A DNA stretch of 64,000 nt from an uncultured Clostridia bacterium (GCA_910586575.1 CAJUJQ010000003.1:9066-73065); one strand, 5' to 3'. Numbered from the stretch's first letter, positions 7,856-17,187 are shown. The notes: generated by a model not told the origin, from the sequence alone. Program-made: numbers and translations.

Positions 7856-10800
7856 TTATTCAAATTGCAGGAAGCTGCCCCACTCGCTGTTTCTCACCCG
7901 GATTTTCTGCGGGATGCTTTCTTCCAGCTTGCCGACATGGGAGATAATCCCCACCAGGCAGCTGCCCTCGGTCAGCTGGTTCAGCACATCCATTGCCGTA
8001 TCCAACGTGCTGTTGTCCAGCGAGCCGAAGCCCTCGTCAATGAACAGCGCATCCAGCTTCCGGCCCCCGGCGTGGCTCTGCACCACGTCGGACAGCCCCA
8101 GCGCCAGCGCCAGCGATACCAGGAAGGATTCCCCGCCGGACAGGGACGCGGACTGCCGCTGCTTGCCGGTCGTCCTGTCGAGCACGTCCACATCCAGCCC
8201 CGCCGCCGCGTTATCGCGCCCGGCGCTGACCCGGTGGATCAGCTCATACCGTCCGCCGCTCATGATATCGAGCCGCCGGTTCGCCATCTCCAGCACCTCG
8301 CGGAACACCGTTCCCATCACATAGCGGTCAAAGCTCAGCTTGCCGCCGTCCCCACTGACGCCGACCGCCAGGTCCGCCAGCAGGCTGAGCCGCTTCCACG
8401 CCTGCTCCGAGCGCGCCAGCGCCTGCTTTGCCCCGGCGACCTTTTCCGCCGCCGCGCGGTGGTTGTCCAGCTGGTTTTTCAGCCGCTGACAGGCTTGGTT
8501 CGCGTCCGTAAACTGCTGTTTTGCTTCTTCAATCCTGGTTTCGAGCGCGGTCAGATCGGTATGTACAAAATCCCGGGTCTGCGCTTCCAGCTCGGCAATG
8601 CGCGTTTTGGTATTTTCCAGGTCAGTGCGGTACTTTTCCAGAAGCTCCCGCTGCTGTTTCAGCCAGCGTTCCCCGTCCATGCCGCCCAGCGGCAGCAATG
8701 CCCGCTCAGCGTCCTCCTGCGTGGCAAAGCCGCTTTTCTGCAAGGCGTCCCGCAGGGCGGCTTCCGCGTCCTGGCGCTCCCGCTCCCGCTGCGGCAGGCT
8801 GTCCCGCTTGCCGGTCAGGTTGCCGCTGACGCGGCTGCGCTCCTCCTGCGCGGCTTCCAGTGCCTTCCGGTGCCGCTCCATTTGCGCCGTCAGTTCGCCG
8901 CTTCGCTTTTCCCATTCGTGGATTTGCCGCTTTGCGGCGGCTTCGTCCGGGTATTGCAGCTGCTTTTGCAGCTCGGTGATTTGCGTCCCCAGCGTGCCGG
9001 CTGCCGTTTCGTAGCCGTGCAGCTCGTCTTTCCGCTTGGAAATCCTGCTTTCCAGCGCCGTAATACGGCGCTTCGCCCCCTTTTCTTCCTCCGCCTGCTG
9101 CGCGTACCGCTCCTGCTGCCGGACGGCGGTTTCCCATGCCGTTTTCGCTTCCTCCTCCGCCTGCGCGAAGCGTTCCGCCTGCCGGGGCAGGTAATCCGCT
9201 GCGGACAGCATGTCCCAGCCCGCGCAGTCCGGAAGCAGCGCCTGCGCGTCCCGCACCAGGGCTTCCCTTTCCTGCGCGCCGGAGACTTCCAGCCGGTCGG
9301 TTTTCGACTTCTGCGCACTGCGGAGCCGCTCTTTTTCTTCAAACGCCTTTCGCGCGCCATCAACCGTTGCCTGTGTCAGCGTTTCGTCCGACAGCACCGC
9401 GAAAACGTGCGGCTGCCCCGCGCGGAACGCGGAATGGCACACCGGACAGACGGCGCTCCCCTGTTCGGCGAGTGCATCCTCCAGCGCTTTCGCCATCACC
9501 CCCGCCTGTTCGCGCATAAACGCCTGGTAAAGCGCATGATGCTGCTCCTCAGCCCGCGCGGCTTCGGCGTTCAGCTCTTCCAGCCTGGCAAGCTCTGTTC
9601 CCAGCGTCTCTTGGTTTTTCAAGGCGGTTTTCACGCGGCTCTGGATGCCTTTTTTGCCCGAAAGCGCCTCTTTGCGGTTCTTCGCGGTGTCATTTTCATT
9701 TTTCAGCGCGACGGCTCTCGCTTCGCTTCCCGCAAGGCTGTCCAATTCCTTTGCCCGCTCCTCCGACGCTTTCCGCTCCTGCTCCAGAAGGGCTTTCTCC
9801 TCGTCCTGTTTTTTTGCCGTTTCGCCAATCCGTTTATCCGCCCTTTGCTTTTCCTGCTGCTTCCCCTCCAGCTCCGCGTATTTGGGCAGCAGCTCGGTCA
9901 GCTTTTTGATTTTCAGCGCCAGCTCTTCCTTTTCCTGCTTGGCGTCCGCATCCGCGTCAACCGCTTCCTGTGCTTCGCCGACGGCTTTTTCCTGCTGGTT
10001 CAGCGTCTCGCCCAGCGCCCTGATTTCGCCACGCGTGTCGGAAAGCGCCTTTTCCGCCTTGTCGAAAGCATCCTTTTTCGGCATTACCTGGTGCAGCGCC
10101 TTTTCTGCGGCGTCCTGTGCCGCCTGCGCCTGTCCCATCTCCCCGGCGCGGCTGTCCAGCTCGTTCAGGTGTGCCCGCTTCGCGGCAAGCTCGTCAAGCT
10201 GCCGGTTATGTCCCTCGGCAGCGCCCTTCTGTTCGCTCAGCGCCGTTTCCTTCTTCCGGCATGCGTCCCGCTCGGTTTCCAGCGCGGTCAAGCGCTCCAC
10301 TTCCTGCTCCGTGAGCGCCGCCAGATTCGCGCACAGCTCCGGGTGCCCGGGAAGGTATTGGCTGCGCTCCTCCTCCGTAAGCTCCTCCGGGGGCTGGAAA
10401 ACTGTCTGCATCGTGTTCTCCACCGTCCGCAGGTGTTCTCCGCGCTCCTCCTTCAGCAGGTCGCGCGCGCCCCGGAACAGCTCCTGATAATGCACGTAAA
10501 CCGAATTATCGAACAGCCGCCCGAGGATTTCATTCTTTTTATCGCTGTTCGACTGTAAAAACTCCTTGAATTCGCCCTGTGCCAGCATCACAATTTTGCG
10601 GAACTGCTTTTCGTCCAGCCCGAGCAGCTCGGTACAGCGGGCGGTCACCTTGGAAGCGCCCGTGGTCGGCTGCCGTTCCGGCTCCCGCAAATCGGCGTCA
10701 ATCTCGCACTTGTCCCTATACGGTTCTACTGGCTTGCGCCTTTTGGGATAGCGCAGCGTCCGGGTAACAGTATATTCCTTACCGCCCTGCAAAAATTTCA

Positions 10801-11038
10801 GGGTGACTACCGTCTTAACCGCTTTGCCGACAAAGTCGCAGTGCATCATATCCGGCGAGCGGTCGGGGCCGCTGGCAGCGCCGTAAAGCGCGAACATAAT
10901 TGCGTCAAAAATCGTGGTTTTCCCCGCGCCGGTGTCCCCGGTAATCAGGTACAGGCCGTGAGTGAGGCGGTTAAAATCAATCACCGTTTTTTCGGCATAT
11001 GAGCCGAAGGCGGTCATTTCCAGTAAAACCGGTTTCAT
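7856..11038 (-). CDS. sbcC: Exonuclease subunit SbcC
   Basis: This 1060-residue SMC-like ATPase is the partner of SbcD in cleaving hairpins and DNA ends during repair. The N-terminal ATPase half has GDTGAGKTT (Walker A, near residue 37). Long Glu/Lys/Ala-rich coiled coils flank a zinc hook with CPVC near residue 500. The C-terminal half has SLSGGESFLVSLALALG and LDALFIDEGFGSLD (signature and Walker B). The ATG at 11038 overlaps the sbcD stop as ATGA; a longer frame upstream is shadow of sbcD. Length and architecture are typical. Confidence 0.97.
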   Translation of the reverse strand: MKPVLLEMTAFGSYAEKTVIDFNRLTHGLYLITGDTGAGKTTIFDAIMFALYGAASGPDRSPDMMHCDFVGKAVKTVVTLKFLQGGKEYTVTRTLRYPKRRKPVEPYRDKCEIDADLREPERQPTTGASKVTARCTELLGLDEKQFRKIVMLAQGEFKEFLQSNSDKKNEILGRLFDNSVYVHYQELFRGARDLLKEERGEHLRTVENTMQTVFQPPEELTEEERSQYLPGHPELCANLAALTEQEVERLTALETERDACRKKETALSEQKGAAEGHNRQLDELAAKRAHLNELDSRAGEMGQAQAAQDAAEKALHQVMPKKDAFDKAEKALSDTRGEIRALGETLNQQEKAVGEAQEAVDADADAKQEKEELALKIKKLTELLPKYAELEGKQQEKQRADKRIGETAKKQDEEKALLEQERKASEERAKELDSLAGSEARAVALKNENDTAKNRKEALSGKKGIQSRVKTALKNQETLGTELARLEELNAEAARAEEQHHALYQAFMREQAGVMAKALEDALAEQGSAVCPVCHSAFRAGQPHVFAVLSDETLTQATVDGARKAFEEKERLRSAQKSKTDRLEVSGAQEREALVRDAQALLPDCAGWDMLSAADYLPRQAERFAQAEEEAKTAWETAVRQQERYAQQAEEEKGAKRRITALESRISKRKDELHGYETAAGTLGTQITELQKQLQYPDEAAAKRQIHEWEKRSGELTAQMERHRKALEAAQEERSRVSGNLTGKRDSLPQRERERQDAEAALRDALQKSGFATQEDAERALLPLGGMDGERWLKQQRELLEKYRTDLENTKTRIAELEAQTRDFVHTDLTALETRIEEAKQQFTDANQACQRLKNQLDNHRAAAEKVAGAKQALARSEQAWKRLSLLADLAVGVSGDGGKLSFDRYVMGTVFREVLEMANRRLDIMSGGRYELIHRVSAGRDNAAAGLDVDVLDRTTGKQRQSASLSGGESFLVSLALALGLSDVVQSHAGGRKLDALFIDEGFGSLDNSTLDTAMDVLNQLTEGSCLVGIISHVGKLEESIPQKIRVRNSEWGSFLQFE

Positions 11039-12261
11039 ACGGCCCCCTCCTGTTTCAGCGCATATTCCAGCATGGCGCGCGCCTGCCGTTCCAAAAGCGC
11101 TCCCTCCGGCATGCGCAGCTGCTCCCCGGCGAATTGCAGAAGCGCCTGCTCCTGTATCCCCGGCGCGCTGCCGCACCGCTCGGCGTAAAAATCCAGGAAC
11201 AGCTCTTCCACGGATTTTTCACCCGCCGCCCCGGCGGGCGGCGCGTCGATATCCCGGAACTGGCGGTACTCGGAAACCAGCTCCATCAGGACGCTGCCCC
11301 GGCTTTCATACAATTCCCGGAAAAAGCGATAATCCTCCGGCTCCGGCCTGCGGTCGGTCAGCACAATCCGGAGATATTCCCCCCGGCGTTCGCCTGCCAG
11401 CTCCGCCGCCCGGATTTCCGCAAACGCGCCGCGGATCTCGCGCATGGGGTGCAGCGCCGGAATGATTTGCGTGGTGATAACCGGGGGCTGCCCCTTTGCG
11501 CCCAGCTCGACCAGAAGGGGGCCTTTCCGCGCCTGCCTCGTCTCGGTGAAATGGTAGCACAACGGCGAACCGGCATAGCGCACGCTGTCTCTCCCGACCG
11601 GGTAGGCGGCATGGATATGCCCCAGCGCGACATAATCGAAGCCGTCAAAGGCGGTGTAATCCACCTGCCCCACGCCGCCAACCATAGATTCCGAGCCGCC
11701 GCGCCCGACCTCCTGTCCGTTCACGGTGACGTTCTGATGTGCAGCGAGGACGTTGCGCTGTGTGAAATCGATTTCCTGCGCGGCAAGCAGCTTCCGCACG
11801 GCGGTATCATAATCGTGAATGCTGTCATCCTCCAGCATCTGTGCGGCAAGCGCCGGGAAGATGTACGGCATCAGCCAGAAGGTTACCGGCCCGTGCCCGT
11901 CGGAAAGCGTTACGTGCGGAAGCTCCCGGGAAAGCACGCCGCAGATGTGGATATTCTGCTTTGCCAGCAGTCTGCCGCCAAAGGACAGCCGCTGCCCGGA
12001 GTCATGGTTTCCGGCGGTCATCAGGACTGGGATTCCCAGCCCTGCCAGCCCGGTAATGACGCGGTCAAGCAGGCTGACGGCGTCCCCCGAAGGGGCGTTC
12101 CGGTCGTAGATATCCCCCGCCATTACAACCGCGTCCGGGCGCAGCTCCTCCGCCAGCTTCAGGAAGCGCTCCGCCCAAGCGGGCTGGTCGCCGTTTTCCA
12201 CCAGGGACACGCCGTGAATGGATTTCCCGAAATGCAGGTCCGCCAGGTGTAAAAATTTCAT
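11035..12261 (-). CDS. sbcD: Exonuclease subunit SbcD
   Basis: This 408-residue metallophosphoesterase is the nuclease subunit of the SbcCD complex. Metal-binding motifs are in order: HLADLHFGK near residue 5, AGDIYDR near residue 49, GNHDSG near residue 83 and GHIHAAYPVG near residue 210. A C-terminal capping domain follows. The start is preceded by AGGAGGAGGAAA. It is the first gene of the sbcDC operon, with its own promoter in the spacer shared with the divergent gene at 12477. Confidence 0.97.
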   Translation of the reverse strand: MKFLHLADLHFGKSIHGVSLVENGDQPAWAERFLKLAEELRPDAVVMAGDIYDRNAPSGDAVSLLDRVITGLAGLGIPVLMTAGNHDSGQRLSFGGRLLAKQNIHICGVLSRELPHVTLSDGHGPVTFWLMPYIFPALAAQMLEDDSIHDYDTAVRKLLAAQEIDFTQRNVLAAHQNVTVNGQEVGRGGSESMVGGVGQVDYTAFDGFDYVALGHIHAAYPVGRDSVRYAGSPLCYHFTETRQARKGPLLVELGAKGQPPVITTQIIPALHPMREIRGAFAEIRAAELAGERRGEYLRIVLTDRRPEPEDYRFFRELYESRGSVLMELVSEYRQFRDIDAPPAGAAGEKSVEELFLDFYAERCGSAPGIQEQALLQFAGEQLRMPEGALLERQARAMLEYALKQEGAV

Positions 12262-12298
12262 GCCGCTGTTTCCTCCTCCTGTATTTTTCCATATCTTT

Positions 12299-12327
12299 AT
12301 GATAGCATTTTTTCATGCGCCTTACAA
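12299..12327 (-). promoter_or_regulatory. Sigma-A type promoter for sbcDC
   Basis: On the minus strand TTGTAA, a 17-base spacer and TATCAT lie about 40 bases upstream of the sbcD start. Confidence 0.6.
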
Positions 12328-12395
12328 GTGAATTTATTTCGGCGGAGGGCATATCTTCATTATAGGCGCTTCCCGTCCAGTCCTTCAGAAAAAAT

Positions 12396-12424
12396 TTGAC
12401 GAAAAAAGCGTTTTGATGTATAAT
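12396..12424 (+). promoter_or_regulatory. Strong sigma-A type promoter for the 12477 gene
   Basis: TTGACG, an exact 17-base spacer and TATAAT precede the start codon by about 52 bases. It diverges from the sbcDC promoter. Confidence 0.75.
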
Positions 12425-12476
12425 AAGAGAAAATACAAAAACCTACTTTTTTTACTAAAGGAGCGAACAAAGCCTT

Positions 12477-12827
12477 ATGAGTGAAGCTACACTGACCTTG
12501 CCGACCCCGGACGATATGCACGCCCGTGCCATCCAGCCGCCCAAGCCCCGCAGCAACGTGGATCTGTACACCGATGTGATCCGCTGCCTGAACGCTTCGG
12601 ATGGCCGCTGGACCTCCGAGCGGGACTTCTTCGGCATTGAAACCTCGGAATTCACCGCTGTGATGATCCGTCCCGGCACCAGCAAGGAAGAGGTGGACGG
12701 CGTTGTCGCGCGCCTGCGCGAAGCCGGTTATTATGTAGACGACAGCTGCCCCGAGTGGGCACAGGTCAAAATCCCGACCGTGATTTACATCAGCTGGAAT
12801 CCCCTTGTCATTGAGGAAGGGAAGTAA
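12477..12827 (+). CDS. Small acidic protein of unknown function
   Basis: I do not recognise the 116-residue product. It is soluble, without signal or membrane segments. A Pro-rich first 25 residues lead into a compact part with DLYTDVIRCLNASDGRW, an EVDGVVARLREAGYYVDD helix-strand unit and a hydrophobic strand VIYISWNPLVI at the end. AAAGGAG lies 13 bases before the ATG, longer than usual. A strong promoter stands directly upstream, so it is expressed on its own or with the next gene 37 bases away. Confidence 0.6.
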   Translation: MSEATLTLPTPDDMHARAIQPPKPRSNVDLYTDVIRCLNASDGRWTSERDFFGIETSEFTAVMIRPGTSKEEVDGVVARLREAGYYVDDSCPEWAQVKIPTVIYISWNPLVIEEGK

Positions 12828-12864
12828 TCTCCTACAGGGATCCAGGAAAGGAGCGTTTTTTCTG

Positions 12865-13632
12865 ATGAACAGGGAACGTTTGAAGGGCGTTGCGCTCGGC
12901 GCAGCCGCGTCCGTGCTGGTGGCGGGGCTGAGCATGACGGCGTTTGCGTCCAGCCGCAGCATTACGGTTTCGGACGGCATTCGGGTGATGCTCAATGGGG
13001 AAGCCTTCCAGCCGAAGGACGGAAACGGCGCGCCGGTCGAGCTGTTTTCCTATAACGGGACGATTTATGCCCCCGTCCGCGCGATTTGCGAGGCGGCAGG
13101 CATGGAGGTTTCCTATGACAGCAAAACCATGACGGCGCACATTACCGCGCGCAGCGAGCAGCCCGCCAGGGAAGATGCGCCGTCAAAACCCGCCGCACAG
13201 GACAGCACGCTGATTGACGAAGCGCGCGCCAAGCAAATTGCGCTCAAGCACGCCAAGGTGAACGAATCGGACGCCGTATTCACCGAGGTGAAGCTGTCCA
13301 AGGGCTTCGGCTCGGCGCAGTACGAGCTGGAATTCCGCAGCGGCGCGAGCGAGTACGACTACAAAATCGATGCCGTCAGCGGCAATATCCTGAAATTTGA
13401 CCAGGAATACCACGACGATTACAAAACCCAAACCACGACAAGCGGCACCATTACCGCCGAGCGCGCAAAGGAAATCGCGCTGGAACGCGCGCCGGGCGCG
13501 TCCGTGACCAAGTGCAAATTGGACAGCGACGACGGGGTCTACGAAATCGACCTGCGCAGCGGCTTCACAAAATACGAGTGTGAAATCGACATTTCCACCG
13601 GCAAGATCGTCAAGTGGGAAACCGACGACTGA
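12865..13632 (+). CDS. Secreted protein with copper-amine-oxidase-like stalk domain and two PepSY domains
   Basis: The 255-residue product has a signal peptide (MNRERLKGVALGAAASVLVAGLSMTAFA, cut near residue 28). Residues 30-95 resemble the copper amine oxidase N-like 'stalk' domain: a VMLNGE turn and YAPVRAICEAAGMEV, a fold used in Clostridia to attach or display surface proteins. Two PepSY units follow, each starting with a helix (IDEARAKQIALKHA; ITAERAKEIALERA) and ending in YDYKIDAVSGNIL or YECEIDISTGKIV. PepSY domains often inhibit proteases or bind cell wall peptides. The start at 12865 follows AGGAAAGGAGCG. The target is unknown. Confidence 0.8.
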   Translation: MNRERLKGVALGAAASVLVAGLSMTAFASSRSITVSDGIRVMLNGEAFQPKDGNGAPVELFSYNGTIYAPVRAICEAAGMEVSYDSKTMTAHITARSEQPAREDAPSKPAAQDSTLIDEARAKQIALKHAKVNESDAVFTEVKLSKGFGSAQYELEFRSGASEYDYKIDAVSGNILKFDQEYHDDYKTQTTTSGTITAERAKEIALERAPGASVTKCKLDSDDGVYEIDLRSGFTKYECEIDISTGKIVKWETDD

Positions 13633-13640
13633 ACGTAAGA

Positions 13641-13667
13641 AGGGGAGGCAAACGCCTCCCCTTTTTT
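13641..13667 (+). terminator. Terminator after the PepSY gene
   Basis: A perfect 9-bp stem, AGGGGAGGC with GCCTCCCCT, a 4-base loop and a run of six T follow the stop by 8 bases. Confidence 0.9.
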
Positions 13668-13751
13668 GGGACTGAAAATGGGGATGCTATCCGATCGCCT
13701 GCCTGCGCTGATATGATGCGGACGACCGCTTTTTACAGGAGGGACTTTCAT

Positions 13752-15077
13752 ATGAGACGATTTGTACAGCTTTGTATAACCGCACTGTTTTTGTTGTTGG
13801 GGATACAGGTGGTAAAAGCCTCGTGCTCCATCCAGTCAGAAAGCGAACTTGGGCTTGGAGCGGGATTTTCGCAGGGCAAGGCAGAGGACGCAGGCGGGCT
13901 GACGCCCGTCAAGGACGATAACGTAGCCATGCGGAAATCCAGCCCAAAAACGAGTTCGATTTTGGGCCGGATGGAGCACTCGTTTGTCACAGGGCATGAC
14001 TTCAGCACCGCATTGCATGGAGGGTATACCCTTGCGCTTTCTTTGCAGGGCGATGATAATTGGATAACTGTACAGAGGGAGACGCGGGAAGAATATGCGC
14101 TCGCAACACGCAAAGTGCACCGTTTTATGGTTCATGAGGGGAACCGTCCCAGCGGTGAGTTGGTGCTGACGTTGTACACCGATCCGACATCCGGCACGCT
14201 GTATTTTCTCGAAAACAGGTCTGCCGTACCAGTCGAGCTAAATGTCACTAAGCAGGGCTGTTCGGAGGCTGTCACGCTGCACGAGCTTACCTATGGTACA
14301 GCAGAGGGCGCAGCGGTTCGTACTGTGTTTGCAGGCAGCGGCTTCCGTTCAGAAACCTCGCTGTATCTGGAGGGAGACGGACTCTTTGTCCAAAGCGGGC
14401 GTACTGTGCGGCTGGAACCAAAGGGAAATACGGTCTGCAAGGTGGATACGGCGGAAACGGGGACAGCGTTCTCGATTCAGGATGGCGTGTTTACACTCCG
14501 CACCCGCATTGCGGCAGACGGCGCGGCGAAAGCGTGCTATCATGGCGCGGTATGTACATCGCCGCTGGTCGATTGGAATACCCCGCACCGTGCGCAGAAA
14601 ATCGTCAGCTTTGATACGACAAACGAATATCTATTTCTCGCCGACGGCCATTATTATGAGAAACCGTCCGATTACTTTCCCTGCGTAAATGAGGAGGGCA
14701 GGTTTGTCTACCAAACCGCGGCATCCTTTGTCCATAAGTCTGCAATTGAACCAAACAGCGGAGCGTATTTGCGGCTTCTTGGGCTGTACCTGCTGTATAC
14801 CCGCATGGAGAGTTTCCGTGAGGCTGGTTATATTCCGACCCCGTGCGAATCGCAATGGCTGAAGTCAGATTACGGTAACGGTGTGACCCGCACAGGAGAA
14901 ATGATCCGCGACGACTATGTATCGGTCACCTATAACGATCTTGTCGCGGCTGTAAAGCTGTTTGACGGCATGGGATACCTGGAACGCTATCCTGGATTAT
15001 ACGCGCTGCTGATGTACAAAGAAGCGTGGCTTGCGGGCAGCGAGGAGGGCGCGGCGTGCATCACGGGGCACCCATAG
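13752..15077 (+). CDS. Secreted protein of unknown function, C-terminus possibly shortened by a repeat
   Basis: I do not recognise a family in this 441-residue product. Residues 1-23 are a signal peptide (MRRFVQLCITALFLLLGIQVVKA). The mature part has a beta-rich region (about 100-290) and a more helical, Tyr/Leu-rich region (290-430) with LRLLGLYLLYTRMESF. The ATG at 13752 follows AGGAGGGA. GC content is visibly lower than in neighbours. The stop codon TAG (15075-15077) is the first triplet of the repeat at 15075-15119, so the original protein may have been longer. Confidence 0.6.
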   Translation: MRRFVQLCITALFLLLGIQVVKASCSIQSESELGLGAGFSQGKAEDAGGLTPVKDDNVAMRKSSPKTSSILGRMEHSFVTGHDFSTALHGGYTLALSLQGDDNWITVQRETREEYALATRKVHRFMVHEGNRPSGELVLTLYTDPTSGTLYFLENRSAVPVELNVTKQGCSEAVTLHELTYGTAEGAAVRTVFAGSGFRSETSLYLEGDGLFVQSGRTVRLEPKGNTVCKVDTAETGTAFSIQDGVFTLRTRIAADGAAKACYHGAVCTSPLVDWNTPHRAQKIVSFDTTNEYLFLADGHYYEKPSDYFPCVNEEGRFVYQTAASFVHKSAIEPNSGAYLRLLGLYLLYTRMESFREAGYIPTPCESQWLKSDYGNGVTRTGEMIRDDYVSVTYNDLVAAVKLFDGMGYLERYPGLYALLMYKEAWLAGSEEGAACITGHP

Positions 15078-15119
15078 GAACTGTGAAACGCGCGCCGCAG
15101 GTTATTTTTGAACAGCTCC
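15075..15119. repeat. Short dispersed repeat, reduced copy
   Basis: TAGGAACTGTGAAACGCG and TTATTTTTGAACAGCTCC form the two ends of a 45-base unit. Both ends match those of the longer unit at 25699-25827 (shared GCGCGCCGCAG and GTTATTTTTGAAC). The ends are imperfect inverted repeats. It looks like an internally deleted copy of the same element. Confidence 0.5.
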
Positions 15120-15229
15120 ATCGTATAAAACCCGAAAGGAACGATGTCTTATAGAGAGCATCCTGCCCGTCTCCGCCACCCGAGCCATTGTCTGGCAAAG
15201 CAACCCTTTGCCGCGGCGGTGAAACCGGA

Positions 15230-15435
15230 ATTATACTCACGAATGAAAAGATTTGCCGTATTCACCCACCCTGCCCGCCATCCGTTTGGCGGGCAGGGCA
15301 AGGTGCAGCAACGATGATTGCCGTTCCAAATTCCCGCCGCAGCGGAGAAAGGGAGTCCAGAGGGACGAGTCCCTCTGGCGCTGTCCGCGCAGGACCGCCT
15401 GCCGCGCAGGCAAACTTTAACTCACACGAGTATAT
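15230..15435. mobile_element. 206-bp MITE-like element, copy 2 (inverted relative to copy 1)
   Basis: The left end ATTATACTCACG differs by one base from the terminal repeat of the element at 7518. The interior is the reverse complement of copy 1, including the 12-bp GC stem (around 15279-15300) and the CCAGAGGG/CCCTCTGG hairpin. The right end CACGAGTATAT has decayed slightly. About 12 bases present in copy 1 near the subterminal region are missing. It lies between the 13752 gene and the symporter promoter. Confidence 0.7.
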
Positions 15436-15496
15436 CAATCGACAAGCAGGGGATTTTTCATCATGGCCATACGTTTTATTCTTTTGAATTGTGGTA

Positions 15497-15584
15497 TTGA
15501 CGGCTTTGTCCGGTTTGTGGTAAAATAGGAACTATCACGAGGGTAAAGGTGCCTGAGAGACTTCATCTCCCAGGCGCTTTTGCT
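15497..15584 (+). promoter_or_regulatory. Promoter and leader hairpin of the symporter gene
   Basis: TTGACG (15497-15502), an 18-base spacer and TAAAAT (15521-15526) form a promoter. About 20 bases after the expected start, GGTGCCTGAGAGA pairs with TCTCCCAGGCGCT apart from one mismatch, followed by TTTTGC. Such a hairpin this early could be an attenuator or simply end upstream transcription. It does not match glycine, TPP or lysine riboswitch consensus that I can recall. Confidence 0.5.
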
Positions 15585-15612
15585 TGTTTTCACAAGTAGG
15601 AGGGAACGCAAC

Positions 15613-17115
15613 ATGTTAGACATCATCACCAGCATCAACAGCGCGGTGAACAATTTTGTCTGGGGCTGGCCTGCACTGGTCATGCTGTCCTTTACCGGTA
15701 TTTTCATGACCTGCCTGACAAAATTTTTCCAGGTCACCCATATCGGGCATTGGGCACGGGAGACCATCGGCGCGATTTTCCACGACAAGCACGTCGTCGG
15801 GCACACGCAGGACAAGTCGATTTCGCAGTTCCAGTCGCTGTGTACGGCGCTGGCGGCAACGGTCGGCACAGGCAATATCGTCGGCGTGGCGGGCGCGATT
15901 ATGGTCGGTGGCCCGGGCGCGGTTTTCTGGATGTGGATTATCGCCTTTTTCGGCATGATGACCAACTATTCCGAAAACGTGCTGGGCATTTTCTACCGCG
16001 AAAAGGGTGCGTCCGGCGAGTGGCACGGCGGCGCAATGTACTACCTGAAAAACGGCCTCGGCGCGAAGCCCGGCTGTAAGGCGCTTGGCGCGGGGCTGGC
16101 GGCGCTGTTTTCGGTATTCTGCCTGCTGGCCTCCTTCGGCATCGGCAATATGACCCAGATTAACTCGATTTCCGGCAATATGGAAGCCGTTTTCGGCCTG
16201 CCGAATTGGCTGACGGGCATCCTGCTGATGATTCTGGCGGGGCTGGTTGTGCTGGGCGGCCTGAAGCGCATTGCGCTGGTCGCGGAGAAAATTGTACCCT
16301 TTATGGTAATCCTGTACATTATCGGGAGCATTGTCATTCTGGTAACAAATTTCTCGCAGATTGGCACGGTATTCTCGGCGATTTTCCGGGGCGCGTTCGC
16401 GATGCAGGCCGCGGGCGGCGGCGTGGTCGGCTACGGCGTCAAGCTCGCGATTGAGCAGGGCATGAAGCGCGGCGTTTTCTCCAATGAGGCGGGCCTTGGC
16501 TCCTCGGTTATGGTGCATTCCAGCTCCAACGTCAAGGAGCCGGTGCGCCAGGGGATGTGGGGCATCTTTGAGGTATTTGCGGATACCCTGATTGTCTGCA
16601 CGTTGACGGCGTTCTCGGTGCTGTCGTCCGGGCTGGTGGATTTGAATACCGGCGTGACGGCGGAAGCCTATCAGGGTGTTGCCCTGACCAAGGCAAACCT
16701 GGTCAGCACGGTCTTTTCGATTCATTTCGGTTCGGCGGGCGCGGCATTTATTGCGATTGCGGTAATGCTGTTCGCGTTCTCTACCGCGCTCGGGTGGAGC
16801 CATTACGGCGGCACCGCCTGCCTGTACCTGTTTGGCGAAAAGGCGGCCTTCGTTTACCGCGTGATTTTCGTGCTTGCGGTATTCGGCGGCGCGGTTATGG
16901 GGGATAACCTCGCGTGGGAAATCGCAGACACGCTGAACGGGCTGATGATGCTGCCGAACCTGGTCGGCGTGCTGGCGCTTTCGCCGGTGGTGTACCGCTG
17001 CACACAGAACTATATTGCGCGCAACCTGAGGGGCGAAGCAATCGAGCCGCTGCTGTCCAACTACCAGCCGCGTCCCAAGCCCGGCAAGAAGGGCAAGAAA
17101 GGCGGCAAGCGCTGA
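15613..17115 (+). CDS. Alanine/glycine:cation symporter (AGCS family)
   Basis: The 500-residue membrane protein imports small neutral amino acids with Na+ or H+. It has the family signature TVGTGNIVGVAGAIMVGGPG near residue 85, then FWMWIIAFFGM, a GVFSNEAGLGSSVMVHSS segment near residue 290, and about ten to eleven hydrophobic spans. Residues 480-500 are a basic tail (KPGKKGKKGGKR). The ATG at 15613 follows AGGAGGGA. It is transcribed alone: own promoter upstream, terminator downstream. Exact substrate cannot be told; alanine, glycine or glutamine are known for the family. Confidence 0.92.
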   Translation: MLDIITSINSAVNNFVWGWPALVMLSFTGIFMTCLTKFFQVTHIGHWARETIGAIFHDKHVVGHTQDKSISQFQSLCTALAATVGTGNIVGVAGAIMVGGPGAVFWMWIIAFFGMMTNYSENVLGIFYREKGASGEWHGGAMYYLKNGLGAKPGCKALGAGLAALFSVFCLLASFGIGNMTQINSISGNMEAVFGLPNWLTGILLMILAGLVVLGGLKRIALVAEKIVPFMVILYIIGSIVILVTNFSQIGTVFSAIFRGAFAMQAAGGGVVGYGVKLAIEQGMKRGVFSNEAGLGSSVMVHSSSNVKEPVRQGMWGIFEVFADTLIVCTLTAFSVLSSGLVDLNTGVTAEAYQGVALTKANLVSTVFSIHFGSAGAAFIAIAVMLFAFSTALGWSHYGGTACLYLFGEKAAFVYRVIFVLAVFGGAVMGDNLAWEIADTLNGLMMLPNLVGVLALSPVVYRCTQNYIARNLRGEAIEPLLSNYQPRPKPGKKGKKGGKR

Positions 17116-17154
17116 ACTCAAATTTTAATACACCCTGAAAGTGAACATCATAAG

Positions 17155-17187
17155 AACCGCTGCCAGTGAAAACCGGCGGCGGTTTTT
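17155..17187 (+). terminator. Terminator after the symporter gene
   Basis: ACCGCTGCC (17156-17164) pairs with GGCGGCGGT (17175-17183), one wobble, followed by TTTTT. The 170 bases beyond it up to the AraC gene hold nothing recognisable. Confidence 0.7.

Noticed and set aside
7865..10558. 897-residue plus-strand frame opposite sbcC
   Set aside because: sbcC has all expected motifs; the opposite frame is Leu/Arg-rich without domains.
15541..15600. TPP or glycine riboswitch before the symporter, suggested by a CTGAGA stretch
   Set aside because: Only a short hairpin is present; the remaining conserved parts of those aptamers are missing.
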